From: Podaxis mareebaensis
Lineage: Eukaryota; Basidiomycota; Agaricomycetes; Agaricales; Agaricaceae
NCBI GenBank assembly: GCA_018524725.1
Contig: JAEUWP010000586.1
Coordinates: 172,132-236,131 of the forward strand
Direction of reading: 5' to 3'
Length of the DNA stretch: 64,000 bases
Shown: positions 10,821 to 23,510 of the stretch, piece by piece
Numbering within the stretch: the stretch's first letter is position 1
How the letters are laid out: each line of letters starts with the position of its first letter
Notes under the pieces: generated by a model
Databases searched by the model: none
What the model was told of the DNA's origin: nothing
What the model saw: only the letters and a program-made list of their open reading frames with translations
Made by a program: the position numbers and the translations under genes

Positions 10821-12796
10821 TCATCTGGATCATCGATGGGACGTCTTCCCCCCCCCTACACTACGTTCATCGGACCCTCTTTTTCGCCTTGCCTCCTTAA
10901 TCAGGTTAATTGAACCCGCGTAATCAATCCGTTATCGCATCCTTCTCAATGCATCTATTCCGCATACAAGCCGTGTTAATGTTTCATCTTGTCTGGTTTC
11001 TGGGAACGCTCCTTCTTCATAGAGACGCCTCGGCAGCGAAATAGAAGGGACCTGGAAAGTTCCTTCTAGGGTGGCGTTGAAATTGCCTTGCCGTTAAGGC
11101 CATAAGATCAGCAGAGTTCCGAGTGAGGATGCCGATGACTTCATCATTCATTGTTGGACATATGTTCCATGTTCAGCTTTACGGAATGCAATGGACATTC
11201 TGATGAATACCTGGGAGGATCTCACAAGGTTTGGCGATATGTTACGGCTATGTCCAAGTTCAAGCGGTAAGTGACAAGCGGCACGCCAGTCAAGAGAACG
11301 GCTTCGGAGAAAGCATACATCGCCGTAGGATGCCAACCATTGTCAGGGGTCAGTGCTTCCAAGTTGCCCGTCGTCGATCATTCCTGAACTTCGGCAGGAT
11401 CAAGAGCGCCCCACACCCCCGACTAGCTGGCTCAGCAATCAGAGACAAGAACAAGATAAGCTCGATTCATTAGGGACGTTGGGAAAATATAGGTCATTTA
11501 AGCTATCTGGCCTCGAGGCATTTTTCCGGGTTCCGCGAATATTTCTGTTTCGCGGCAGATTCTGGCAATGCGGGCGCCAGGCTCTGCAAGTTGGAATTGT
11601 CGTAATTGTTCCTTCTGAGAGTCGTTGACAGATATCATATGTTCACGTCAATCATGATTGTGCTAGTCCGATTTTAGGTGGGCTTGGTGCAGTCAATCGT
11701 CCTGTGCTTTCTCGCTGTCACCGAGAGGTCGTTGGAGGTGGGCTGGAGGTACTTCGGTTCCATTTAGAGGTGTAATTATGGCTATTTTGGAGGATGACAC
11801 TGGTCGTGAGAGTCCCGGGTGCAGCCAGGATGCATTGCGAGAGATATGAAAGCAGGTTGGGGTCATTCGTCCGCTATATGCGCAGGACTAGAACCCAGTT
11901 AATAGTTCGTGAAGTAGAACTATGACTGACCAAATAGGTTTGTCCAAAATGGACATTTGATTTTCTGGCATATGTTTTCCGTTAACGGAAGAGTCCCGTG
12001 GTTACACTGATCTACAACAACAGGGGCAAGCGAGGCCGTGTTACTCACATCTTCCGGTCGACATAGACCAACATATACCACGGCCCTGTGTCCAACAACA
12101 CCTCCGCGCCGTTCCAGAAACACAACTTCTCTTCTGATCAATAAGATATCTACCTGCACGCCTATTTTCGTACCCTCACCAGAAACGGGCCCCCCTCGTG
12201 TACAACACGTTGTCTTTCCAAATCCGTCTCTCCTGCTATCTCCCTTTACACATTTACGGTTCAAAGCCGCATTTTCGAGATCACCCGGCTGCGCATAGGA
12301 TCGGCCAGCATTTGGAGGAAATATCGATTAGGCCGGGCATATCGAGCGGTCTGTTCATCAAGGAGCGCTTTTGAGAAGGAACGCCCGGAATTTGGTGCAT
12401 TCTTGCTAGTGCCCACGGTTCCGAGGCCAAGCCAAATAGGACTTGAAGGCGGCTGTTCCGCTATCCAAAACATACCTAGCCGTTCGATTGTCCACTCCTC
12501 GGTTCGCTCCTTTGGTAATAATCAAGTGCGGTAGAGGCCAACGTATACGGAGCAAAGTCTCGTAGGGAAAGAGTATAGAGAGAAGGCAAAAAGGAAAGAG
12601 GAGCCCGACATAGTGTTGGGTCATCGCCGTCGGAAGGAATTCACAGAAGAAGGATAGAAGGAGGGGAGGATCTTGCCAGCTAGTGACAGTGGCTGAGAAG
12701 CAGTGGAGTCCCTCGTTTATATCGCACCGAACTGCATCTGGAGAGAAGGAACGAAAGGAGGAGAATAGGTAGAGAGAAGAGGGATTTGGCGGAAAA
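10821..12796. other. Intergenic region, no gene recognised
   Basis: About 2 kb with scattered short frames on both strands, none with recognisable motifs or a consistent exon chain. The last few hundred bases probably hold the promoter of the large plus-strand gene that begins near 12797. Confidence 0.45.
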
Positions 12797-15700
12797 ATGC
12801 ATCGCTTCAGGTACGTACAGGTTGATTCTTGGTTCTTGCTTTTTGTTCGTGGTTCTCTGTTTCTCCGCTTCATCTGCCGTGCTGTGTGTGCGTGCCATTT
12901 TACCCTTTAATTTTTTTCTGTTTTTCCGGGTGGTGGTGCTTCCCTGAAACTAGTGGAGTTGGAACCTGGACATCGTGTTCCTTCGAGTCGAGTTGGGCGT
13001 CGGGGAATTGCTGTTTGGCGGGGTTACATACTTTTCAATTGTCCCTGCCGTTAGCGCCATCGCGCCATTTTACAACACCAACACCCTTGCCCTACATCTT
13101 CTCTCATCCCACCGTCGACGCATAATATTCCGAGCCAGGATCAGAACCAAAGAGCGTCAGGCAGGCAGTAGCACATCACCTTAATTCATTTCATCATACC
13201 CTTTTCCTCTCTTTATAATTGCCATTCTCGTCCTCCATCCCGATCTACTTGCCTTGCTCCGCTCGTACCACAACACGCGGTATACACGTTCAACCCGAAA
13301 AAGTATCCCCGCGCTCACAGTCTACCAAGATTGACTTCATTCCCCCCCAAATCTCCCTTACGTTCGCTTCCTATTGCCCATTCCTGTAACAAGCCAGCTC
13401 AGGAAATAACGGCGTTTGCCAGCGGTTCTTGTGGTTCTGCGTCCCTTACTTGCCGGGTTATACCTATTGACGCTATTTCATTCCCCGTTCATTTCATCGA
13501 CAACCTTCTCTCTCCTGCTGCCTCTCTCCTTAGTCTTCTTTCCTTTCGCCTCCGCACACATCGCTTCGAGGAGAGATATTAGAACGGACACTCCGTTCGT
13601 TCCAACCTTCGTTGAATTTCCACCAACCGTTCATTGTTATCCACGTCGCTACTTTCTTTATTCCTAATTCGTCTACTTGTCCGTCTTTGTCTCCCTTTTT
13701 TCCCTCATTGTTCTCTCCCAGTGGAAGTTAGCTGACTCCCGCTTCATTTGTCTCGTTTTCCAGGAAAAAGTCTGACGCCAAACGAGGCCAGGTGCCAGCG
13801 ACACCTCCGGGTCAAAACCAGATCCTTGAATCACCATCCTCCGGATTATCGCCCGTTCTTACCAGTCGAAACCAAATCCAACAACCAACCCATCCATCAC
13901 CGCATTCTCCAACACTACCCCACCCTACTCGAGACACACCATCTCCTGGTTTTTTGCCACGTATACCACCGAGTGATTTTCGGGCGTCAGTGATATTACC
14001 AGAGTGCGTGATGGTGTTTCCTGTTACTCTCTTGGTCTAGCTGACGAATGTTCTTGCCATGTTTCTTCCCTCCTATTTGATAAATAACCTCTTCGTGACT
14101 TTGATCTCATTTCGTACTTGGAATACGTCATTGCTCATTGCTGCCGTTGGGATAATCGTGGAAATCCTTCCATTGCCATCCCTTGTCCACTCGTCGTGAC
14201 GCGTGGTTTCCTGACGCACCTTTAACTCAACACCGCACAGATTCTCGCAGCAGTTTCCAGTGCTACGTTCGGGAGCCCAAATCACCATTGAGGATATCAA
14301 AGGTCGACTCGCGAACCAACGTGCACGAGGAGCAGTACACCAAGTTACAGAAGAAGAGGAAGATATGATTCTCGACGCTCTACGGTTTCGATCTCGAGGT
14401 TCATCGAGCAGCGCTCAACGGTCTCAGGAGACGCTTTCGACAGACAACCAGGATAAGCAGTCCCTATCATCGAATGTCACTGCATCGCCGAGCAGTAGTC
14501 GATCGAAGCGCTACAGCAATAATTTGTTTGGGTCAGGGAGGTTGAGGGATTACGCATATATGAGGAGTATGACCTCGGGAAGGAGTAAAGTGAGCTCGGC
14601 GAGTACGAGTAGTACGCATACGGCGTCGATTACACCGACGGAGTCGTCCGTTGCTGCTGGAAGGATAAATTCCGTGGCAGAGAGCACGAGCAATTCGAGC
14701 TTGAGGCCGTCGACGCCGGAAGGGACAACGTCGACCTCGAGCATCTTGTCGTCGTTCCAGGCCAGCCCGACTCCACCACGCCTGGAGAGGGGGAGTGTAG
14801 CTGCGTCGAGTTCGAGTAATTTGTCAAGTATTGGGACTGGCACAGAGGAGAGTTCGTCTGCGTCAGGTGCTATACATATAGCTTCGGCTATCGAACACAA
14901 ATTGGCTAGGACGATGGATCCGGCGGCGCTGAAGAGGGCATCGTTGGCTTTGCAGGAGGTCATCAAGGAGTTGGAGGATGAGACTGAGGATGAGATTGTT
15001 TTACCACGTTCTCATACCCCGCGCGGTGTTGTTGACGAAGTGTCTGATGCGGTAAGTAATTGTTCTTACCCTTATACCTATTCCCTATTGTCCTTGTTTG
15101 ATGATGGGGACTGACCTTGTTTTTGTTTGTTCTCGTATTTTATGCTCGTTCGCTCTTGTCTGGACGCCACTTACCTTGCCCGCATCCAAACAATATGGAA
15201 ATCCGATATCACAAATGTGCCATCGTTTCTCGGGGACTTGGCACCGACACTGCCCCCGCGGACTTTGTCATCACTTCCAACCGGCTTCGCATCCGCCAGC
15301 GCGACAGCCATTCATCTTTCGAAGCTGGTTTGGCTGTAACAGCAGACAAGCAGGTCCCATCCGAAGAGCGGCGCACCTCACCATTGCCTTCACGCATTCT
15401 CCCAGGTTACATTCCGGGCATGAACCGCCCTATGACACCCCGTGACTTTGACCTCGATGACCGCTCTCACTCCACCACCCCCCGTGCGACTTCCCCGATC
15501 ATGAACACCTTTACTGATCCTGTTTCGCCTTCGCCGCCCACTGGAACGAGCGGTCTGTTAAGAAGAGAATCGATCTCGGCATCGACTGTAAGGCAGAGCC
15601 CGAGGCCTGGGACACCATCGTTGTTTTTACAAAGGAGTCCGAGTTCCAATGGTCGACACACGCCTGATGATGGAATGAGGAAAGGAGGGGATGCGATTGA

Positions 15701-18700
15701 GTTTGAGAGTCCGTTGAGCTCGACGCTGTTGGCAAGGAGGAGGCCAATCTCACCGTTAACGGGTCTTGCTGCGTCGGCGTCTACTGGGTCGTCTAGCAAC
15801 GCGACTTCCTCGAGGCCCAGCACACCGTCTAATGTCATCTGGCAACCCAGCCTCAGTGGAAGTATGGGTACAATGAGAGGCAGTTCGCATACGAGAAGTG
15901 ACAGTTGGACAAGCGATGCTCAGCCAGAGGTACAAGGCGTTACTGGTGAGCGCGGTGCACAAGCGCCTCAGAGGAATATCAGATTGCCGCCGTTATCTGA
16001 CTCGCAGATAGGAGGACAAGCCAACTTCGCGAGTCTAGGAGCGGCACGCGTCGCCACCCCACCACCTGATCGTGCGCAGGTCATAACGAATGGAATGAAC
16101 GCCGGAAACGGTGACGTGTTTTCCTCGAATAGGTCGCAACGGTCGCCGACCCCTACGCAGAATGCTCCCCGATCGCCGTCGTCACCTGCCTACGGCTTTG
16201 CGATGGACAGGAACGGTGGCAGTCGTAGGTCATCGAGGCAAAACATGTCTTCACCTTGGGGATTTACCAGTTCGACATATACCCCGCCTATGCTTAACCT
16301 GTTTAGCAATTCATCGAGGACGTCAATTGGGTCCGGCGGATCAAGTTATCATTCGTGGGAGGGGGATAAGGATGATAGGGACTGGTATGATCAAATTTTG
16401 AGTGGGGAGGAACCGCAACCCGCATGGCATGATCTAAGTGTTGGGGGGACAGAGAGCCCGTTACCAGATGATCAGGCGGAAGAGCTGTTGAAGAAGTACT
16501 TCGGGTTGACGATGGCGGACTTTGCTGCGATCCAGGAGAAGTTGGTCACCTTCGCAGGCACTAAGGGAGAGACAGTCAGGAAGAGGAGACCGTCAACATC
16601 GCAGTCAAACTATGTCCCCCCCGGAAGGGTACGTTGTTTTTGGATTATGCTGATCTACTAGGCTCATGTCTGACTCTTTATGAAGGTTAATAGTCCGCCT
16701 CCACAAATCGTGCAAATACCTGCATCTCCGACAACGACGACTGCAACAGCAGCAGAACAATACTCCAAGAAAGCTAACGCGTTGTTGGATTCGGTTGTTA
16801 GTGACATTCAGGCCAAACGACCTCCACCTCCACCACCTCCCCTTGACACAACCAGTGCTGCTGTTCAACAAGTTTCCCCCTCTGATCCATCTCCGGGTAC
16901 TAAGAAAAACCAAACCCTTGCTGACGTGCTTTTCGGACCGTCTGATATCCGTCCTCAGCCCGATCCACAGTCCGATGAATCCGAACGTGCTCCTGACTCG
17001 TCAGCCATCGGTACACCTAATGAGTCTAACTCTGGCTCAGTCTCGAACGTCGACTCAGCTTCAGCTCCAGTCACAGCTGAACCTCAAACAGGGTCCCAGA
17101 CTGGATCAACTCCTCTCACTCACCCTTCTACCCCTCCCATTGCGCAATCACCTTACCAGCAACTGTCGCGAAACCCCTCCTCCGCACGTATACCCATTAG
17201 CGCCAAGAACGAGGCTGAGCTTGTACAAGAGGTTCAAGCAAGAGTGGCGCATGCTACCGCGAGTCTCAAAGGCAATGGAGACGGATTAACGCATTCCCCA
17301 TCTATCTCACGAAAACGCATCGATGCCACTAAAATTGGAACACCCCAGTTGGTATCTCATTCCAACCCGGCTAGTCTGGAAACAATACAAACCATACCCT
17401 CACGTTCACCCTCGTTATCGACGAGCAATAATTCTGGCGCGTCGAAGATTGGGTCACGATTCAAAAAGCTCCGTGGCACACTCCGCGCAAAGAATCCTTC
17501 ACCTCTCACTGAAGAACTTGCCTCTTCAACCTCTGACGTCAACATAAAATCCGCGACGTCTCCTCAGTCTGCGAATTATGATCCTGCGAAGTTCAGAGCG
17601 CCCGGAAGTCCAGCGCTGGCAAGCGCTACAGAACCCGGCAGGTCGAAGGTCATTGTTCCTAGTCCTCCTGCCTCGGCCGGCCCTGGACTGAGAGGCTTTA
17701 TTTCGCGGTTCCGTGGGAAGCAACGTGCAACGGAGTCTCCTCCCGCCTCTGACGAACGTCTGTCACCTCAGCCACAGGCACGTTCTCCTCTACTCTTACC
17801 ACTATCTCCCCGACATCAAGAGGCCGCGGACCAGCGGACTTCTACTACCGACAGCAGCACCAGCTCAGCTACACGAAAACCTGAAAGTTATCGCCAGCAT
17901 GCTGCTCCACAGACACCAACAACTGAATCACCGCCTACTCCTACTCACACCGCGTCGCCTTCGACTGGCAGCCGTCAGTCAGTCATGATTCAGCAGTTAT
18001 TTGACGCTGCCACTAACCTCGGTCTGGACCAAAATGCCCTCAATGATCTACTTATGCGGTCTGGTTCAATATCAACACGTGCAACCAAATTGGCGAGAAC
18101 TAATTCGCGTCCGGGTCAACGAAGCGAGACGCCGACAATCCTCGAGCATTCCAATTCAGGGGACACATCCCAACTTACCATCCAACCACCCAGCCCCACA
18201 ACATCACGAGCTGCTCAAGCAACGCCAGAACCAGGAGGTACAAGGCCGCTGGTATTCCGACCTCCTGATAATGGACGGAAGGCGCGAGAGAACCGTGGAG
18301 ACCGCGCTGCAAGCACTATCGTTCGACGCACCATCATCCTCCCCGACAGTGCCAAGGCTGCTGGTGCTGAAGCGCAAAATGTGCTCCAAAGGGCTAACTC
18401 TGGGAAACGCCACCGTCGAGGTAGCGTAAACTCGGGTTCTCTCAAAGACCGTGCGCCTACCCCGCCACCACCACGTTCGCCTGTTGGCCAGAGGTTCTCG
18501 AATGATGGATCACCCCCCGTACCATCGTTACCGCAATCTCTGGCTCCTGATGTTTACTTGAGTGCTCCTCGCGCGAGTATGGAGAAGTCAAATTCAACCT
18601 ATGATTCTTCAATGTGAGTGTACCCCTATAGATAGTGCACAAAAAGCAATATGCTGAATTCATCACTAGATATGAAATGTATGCGGGTGCGGGTGATAGT

Positions 18701-19347
18701 AGGGTGCAAAGTGCTGTGGGCATGGAAGCTCGCGCCTCGGACCAGGGGCAGAGTCCAACAGAGTCGGTTCCAGCATTGGAGTGTATTGAATACGCAAACG
18801 GTGATACTATTTGGTAAGTTCCTCCATCCATCGAGTTGAGCCAACCTGTATTCTAATGTACCTCGTCCAGGTCTATTGTGAGCGGATTACGCAGCGATGA
18901 GGATGAGGAATCTATTTATACTGGGCGAGCGAGCTTCGCATCCGAGTATTCTGCAGGGGCCCAGGTTGGCCAGGACTGGGACAACATGCAAGTAACTGTC
19001 AAAGAACATACAAGGTCGGGTTCGAGAGGTAGCTATTCCTCATTTGCGCTCAAGAACAAGAAGCAATCCGCGCAGAGTAAGAATAGACCTGAAACCAAGG
19101 TATGAATCTACCCCCGGAACATTTCATTGTCATTGGAGCTAATGTTCTCCAGGTCTATTATAGTTCGACAGCGCAAATCGGACGTCTGATCGAGGGTCTA
19201 TCGCAAGGGATGGACTCTGGTTCATTCAACTTTGCACCGAACTCCTCCCGGTCTGGACATTCAGCAACGTCATCTTTATCTACTAACGATATGACTGTCG
19301 AGGAGCGACTGGAACATCTACTGGGCTCGATTAACCGCACCTCGTGA
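12797..19347 (+). CDS. Very large Ser/Pro-rich disordered fungal protein, unknown function
   Basis: Proposed exons: 12797-12810, 13764-14003, 14241-15051, 15300-16628, 16686-18613, 18670-18813, 18871-19099 and 19153-19347, about 1,629 aa. All phases agree. The first exon (MHRF, 14 nt) is the least certain: it is the only ATG available and needs a 953-nt first intron. Three islands look conserved. The first, in exons 2 and 3, runs PPSDFRASVILPEFSQQF then ITIEDIKGRLANQRARGAV and VTEEEEDMILDALRF. The second, near 16480, runs AEELLKKYFGLTMADFAAI. The third is at the C-terminus (VYYSSTAQIGRLIEGLSQGM ... VEERLEHLLGSIN). Everything between is Ser/Thr/Pro-rich and probably unfolded, with many SP/TP phosphosite-like motifs and a proline stretch (RPPPPPPPLD). 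I cannot name the family. The islands look like docking or scaffold segments, which is inference. Confidence 0.68.
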
Positions 19348-19774
19348 TTTTGTGATTTCTATAATCTGCTTTTCTCGTGTTTTATTCCCGTTGCTATGTG
19401 GATTCTTTGCATGCCTTTCATTTTCGTTTCTTAGACCTCTTATCTCCGGTTTCCTGCTCTTTTTTACATCCCTTTTTGCAACTCTTTTGGATATAGCACT
19501 CTTGTTACGCGTGTCGTGAAAATAACAACGGCGAATAAGTACAGTTAAATATAATGACATCCAAACCAGATGGAAATAGCACTTGATTGAACTTCAAACC
19601 TGATTCCAGAACCCAAAAATTCATCCAATTCAACTCCATACAGTAACAAAGGCGGTAGCAACAAGCCAGAGCGACGCGGGGAAGACGACAACTAAAAGCA
19701 AATATCAAACAAAAAACCAAAGCAAACAATACACCGAAGTCGGAGGCAGCTGTAAATACGACAGCACCCTAGAC
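19348..19774. other. Convergent 3' intergenic region
   Basis: 427 bp between two genes that point toward each other. It should contain both 3' UTRs and polyadenylation signals. It is A/T-rich with no coding frame of interest. Confidence 0.5.
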
Positions 19775-21667
19775 TTATCCCGACAGGTGAATCCCATTCG
19801 TATCTATCCATCGGTTGAGGAGTAATGAAAGCAGAGCTTCAATGAGTAGGGTATCATTGCTGAAGGTATATTGAATCAACCCATGGGAGGGTCCGATGGC
19901 GGTTAGCTGGTTATATTTGCGGAAGAGGGCGATGCGAACGTTGGGCGCCATGAAGAGCTATAACCAAACACCAATCACGCGAGGGGTATCAGGGATGTAG
20001 TGGAAACGGGACGGCAACGGGATAAGAACATTAGTACCGCAATTCCCAAGCAAGAACAGAAGACGGAAATGGGAAATGGGGTCACCAGTAATGGGTCCCG
20101 TGTGGATCCCATTGGGGTGGACCAATGAACAAGATTTGGGGCCGCGGCCCCAGTGCATGCCTAATTAGAAGCCACATTATGAGCAGAAGCCCACGCCGGG
20201 TGGGGAAACTGACTGCTTTCGGGTAAGTCGGTGGTCGTGTGACAAGGGAAATTGCGAACGTTCGTGCACACACCGCGGCGAAGGGCATGAGAGGAGTGAA
20301 AAAGCGGAGGAGAGTAGAGTTCCAGAAAGATAGGAATTGCTCACATCATAGGCCGTCGCGTCCTCGCGGATCCGACGCCATTCAAATTGTTTCCCGTCCA
20401 CTGAGATGAACCTCCGAGCACTGCAATAAAACGTGGACAGAGAAACCAAGAGATGAAGTGGATATTAGGAAGAAAAGAAAACGACGTTACTTGTCCGTTG
20501 ACCCAGGAAGAACGAACTGCGACATCGGTAATTGTCGAGGCCCGATTGCCGCGGTGCCTAGATATGCTCCTGTACCCCATTCGAGTTTTGCACAAAGGTC
20601 TTTGTTGTTTCTATACACCTATTTGATAAACACTGCGCGTTAGTTCCATACGATTTAATGAATAACGGACAATGTACCAGGGTCCGAAGGGTCTGGTTGA
20701 GATTGCTCTCCTGTGTGTCGAAAGACAAATAAACCGGCTTCGTGTCCTCGCCAATCAACATGCAACAGCGTGGGTCATCACGACCAGTGAAAAACAGCTG
20801 ATAAGTACCAGCAACGTCTCCAGGCGGCTGGGCTTGTTGAGCCTCTTGTTGAAACTGCTGTTGCTGTGGCGGATACTGAGGTTGAGGATGTGATGGCTGC
20901 ACCTGCTGATTCTGACGTTGTGGAAACGGTGGTCGTTGGGCCTGCGGAATTTGCGCAGGCTGCTGGCTCAAATGTGGCTGTTGGGGTTGCTGTTGCGGAG
21001 ATTGTGGATACTGATTTCGCGGGACGTGTTGAGAAAATCCATTCGACTGGTTCTGCGGCCCTTGCGGAGGGAATTGATTCGGCTGGGCCAGCGACGTCTG
21101 CTGTGAATACAGGTTCGGCTGGACCGCTTGATTCTGTTGAGTATACTGATTTGGCTGGACCGGAGAGTTTTCCTGTCCGAAGCGATTAGGCTGAGGCCGT
21201 GGCACTGGTTGAGGGTAGGAAGTTGGCTGGCCCACCGGCGAGTTGGATTGAGTATATGGAATCTGCGGGGGTGAAGAAAGCTGAGATTGTCGAGGAAACT
21301 GTGGAGATGACTGGGAATATTGGATATGAGGCTGTTGAGGGTACTGCTGTCGCGGTTGTTGAGTAGGTTGCGACTGTTGGAGAAATTGATTCTGCTGGGA
21401 GTATGAATCTGGTTGGGGGAATGGAGAAGGCTGTTGGGGATATGGATTCTGCTGATTGGGGTATTGGAATTGTCGTGAATCCTGTTGATACGTGTTCTGT
21501 TGTGCGAAAGCGTTTTGTGGATACAAATTCTGTTGGGAAAACGAGTCTTGAGTCTGTTGCGTGAAATTCTGTTGAGGATAGTGATCAGGTTGATAGTGAT
21601 CTTGGAGAGACTGCCGGAACTGTTGCTGTTGCTGGGACGGGTGAGAGAAGGTTGGTGTATAAGCCAT
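19775..21667 (-). CDS. Glutamine-rich prion-like region fused to a DUF6593 domain
   Basis: Proposed exons (minus strand): 20678-21667, 20491-20618, 20345-20420, 20131-20160 and 19775-19957, about 468 aa. The 30-nt fourth exon is the weakest call. Residues 1-285 are almost entirely Gln, Pro, Ser, Asn and Tyr in irregular repeats of the form QQNxYPQQ, which resembles yeast prion-like domains. The C-terminal part is a DUF6593-type domain, a family common in basidiomycetes: AGTYQLFFTGRDDPRCCMLI, PVYLSFDTQESNLNQTLRTL, VYRNNKDLCAKLEWGTGAYL, FISVDGKQFEWRRIREDATA, VRIALFRKYNQLTAIGPSHG and LLIEALLSLLLNRWIDTNG. The function of DUF6593 is unknown. The Gln-rich region suggests phase separation or scaffolding, which is inference. 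Confidence 0.75.
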
Positions 21668-21845
21668 GGAAGGGTGGACTGGGAGAGGAGTGGGTTAAGT
21701 ACTCCCGTGATTTACCTGTATGGGAAGATATCGATTGATCGTGGCGCCAGAAGTGTCTTCTAACCTCATAAGCTTTTCTCCTCCCGCTCACATTCAACCG
21801 CAAAACACAAAAAATCATTCTAATGCACACTACTTACGGGCTAGT

Positions 21846-23323
21846 CTAGGAATTGACCTTCCATAGCGGCCGCTTACGCAACTTGCGCGTAATGTGCACA
21901 GCGCTACCCCCAAAGTTCCCTCCCCCAAACGCCAAAACCACCGTCTCCTCTGCACCTGATCCCCGTGAGACCCCGCGTTTACGGAGCTCAATCGCGTCCT
22001 TGGCGAATTTGAATCGTGCCTGGTCAGAACCTGCGTCATGTTCCATCCATCAGCCATCCCTTGCACATGTGGACGTAATCATCAAATCGAAAGAACTCCA
22101 ATACTCACCGATACGGAACGTTGGTGATTCCACCGCCGATTTAAACAGCTCAAAGGGTACACGCGAATAAACTTGCAACAGCACGTCACGGGCATTTGAT
22201 GCACTACTTGCGGAAGACGCGTCCTGTTGTGATGGCGCACCTTCGAGCATCTCGGGTAGCGTGACAAGGAAATGGAACACATCGTCCCGTAACCTTTGAG
22301 CATACAATCCAAACACCGACGTCTGTGGCAAGTCCGGCGTCACAGACCCGTCGCCTGAGGATGGGATAGTGTCGACAAATTGAAGCCATTGGTCGATCGT
22401 ATCGACTGACAGCGAGCGCCTGCATACCCCATATGCATAAGCGCACAGATCATCCATCCCACCAAGGAGAGAGGCGGCAGCAAGGACTGCGCGAGCATTT
22501 TCGGGCCGGATCAGGTTCATTGATACAGACGAGTAGAGATAGCCGAGAGCTATGGCCAAAAAGTTAGAAATCCAATGTCCCGCCGACGCAGAGCTGTTCC
22601 CTAACCTATAGCGAAGCCCTGTCAAGAAGAGTTTAATGTAAATGTATGCTTAGATGACCAGACAGATTTGGACGCGTACCTCTTGAGTTACCTCGGGTTC
22701 TTGTTCCAGATTGACGTATATGACACGCTGCCCGCTCGTTTGAGGCGATGTCGACATGAGGTGTGCAAGATATGGGGAGCGAGAAAGTATGATAGCATGA
22801 AGGCGATATATAGTTTGTTGTACATGCTAGATGGAAACCTTCAGTAAGAAAATCACAGAAATCAGACGAGGGGGCAGGTCACGCACAAGGATAGTATCCG
22901 CGTAATTCTGATGTCCACAGCATGCCAAAAATGAGTTGCCATCTGAACATCAAGAAACCAATCCTGCTTACACCAGTTTGAAAGCCCGCATGATACAAAT
23001 GGTCGACAATCCCTTCGTTGTGGGACTTTTGCTGATATTGAGGTCTGAAAAGTGGAAGAAAGGGTCAGCATGCCGATGGCTGTGAATGACGAAACGATAG
23101 CAAGATACGACTTGGAGCTGAAGGCACGACAACAAGACCCGTTTATCGCATCAAACGCATACAAAACAACTCACTGAGAGAACCCATTGACAGGGTAAGC
23201 TGAAGAGGGTGAAGCTGAATGGGCTTCATATGTTTCCGAGACGGAACCCGTTTGAGAGGCTGGTGGATTGACATGGCCATTACGGCCATTGACAGAGGCA
23301 GACGAGGAGGGAACCGAGCTCAT
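21846..23323 (-). CDS. Fungal BTB/POZ-domain protein
   Basis: Start at 23323 (MSSVPSSSASVNGRNG) and stop at 21846, with seven short exons that all join in phase. The N-terminal 50 residues are a disordered Ser/Pro stretch. A BTB/POZ-like core follows: NEGIVDHLYHAGFQTG, NYADTILHV, YRLHAIILSRSPYLAHLMST and VIYVNLEQEPEVTQE, then GFAIALGYLYSSVSMNLIRP and a helical region with ENARAVLAAASLLGGMDDLC. BTB domains dimerise and often act as substrate adaptors for cullin-3 ubiquitin ligases. Whether this one does is unknown. The tail is basic (ITRKLRKRPLWKVNS). An unusual one-codon-scale exon (GFAIA, 13 nt) lies between two introns near 22610. Confidence 0.8.
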
Positions 23324-23510
23324 TGTGAGTGGTGACTGCGCGATGGACGTCGAAGACAAGAAAGAAGTGAGAAAGGACGTCGAGCGCGATGGCGGACAAG
23401 ACTTCGAACCGACAAAGAACTGGAATGCAACAACGCCAGAGCCTCTACGAAGAGTCACGTCACTCATCATTCTTCGTCACGCCCTCACTCCAACGATGCA
23501 CGCTAAAGAG

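Noticed and set aside
20719..21660. Gln-rich region of the DUF6593 gene as a simple repeat or satellite, and long plus-strand frames across it
   Set aside because: Units vary in length and codon choice, and the frame is kept for 330 codons, so it is coding low complexity. The opposite-strand frames are mirrors of Gln codons.
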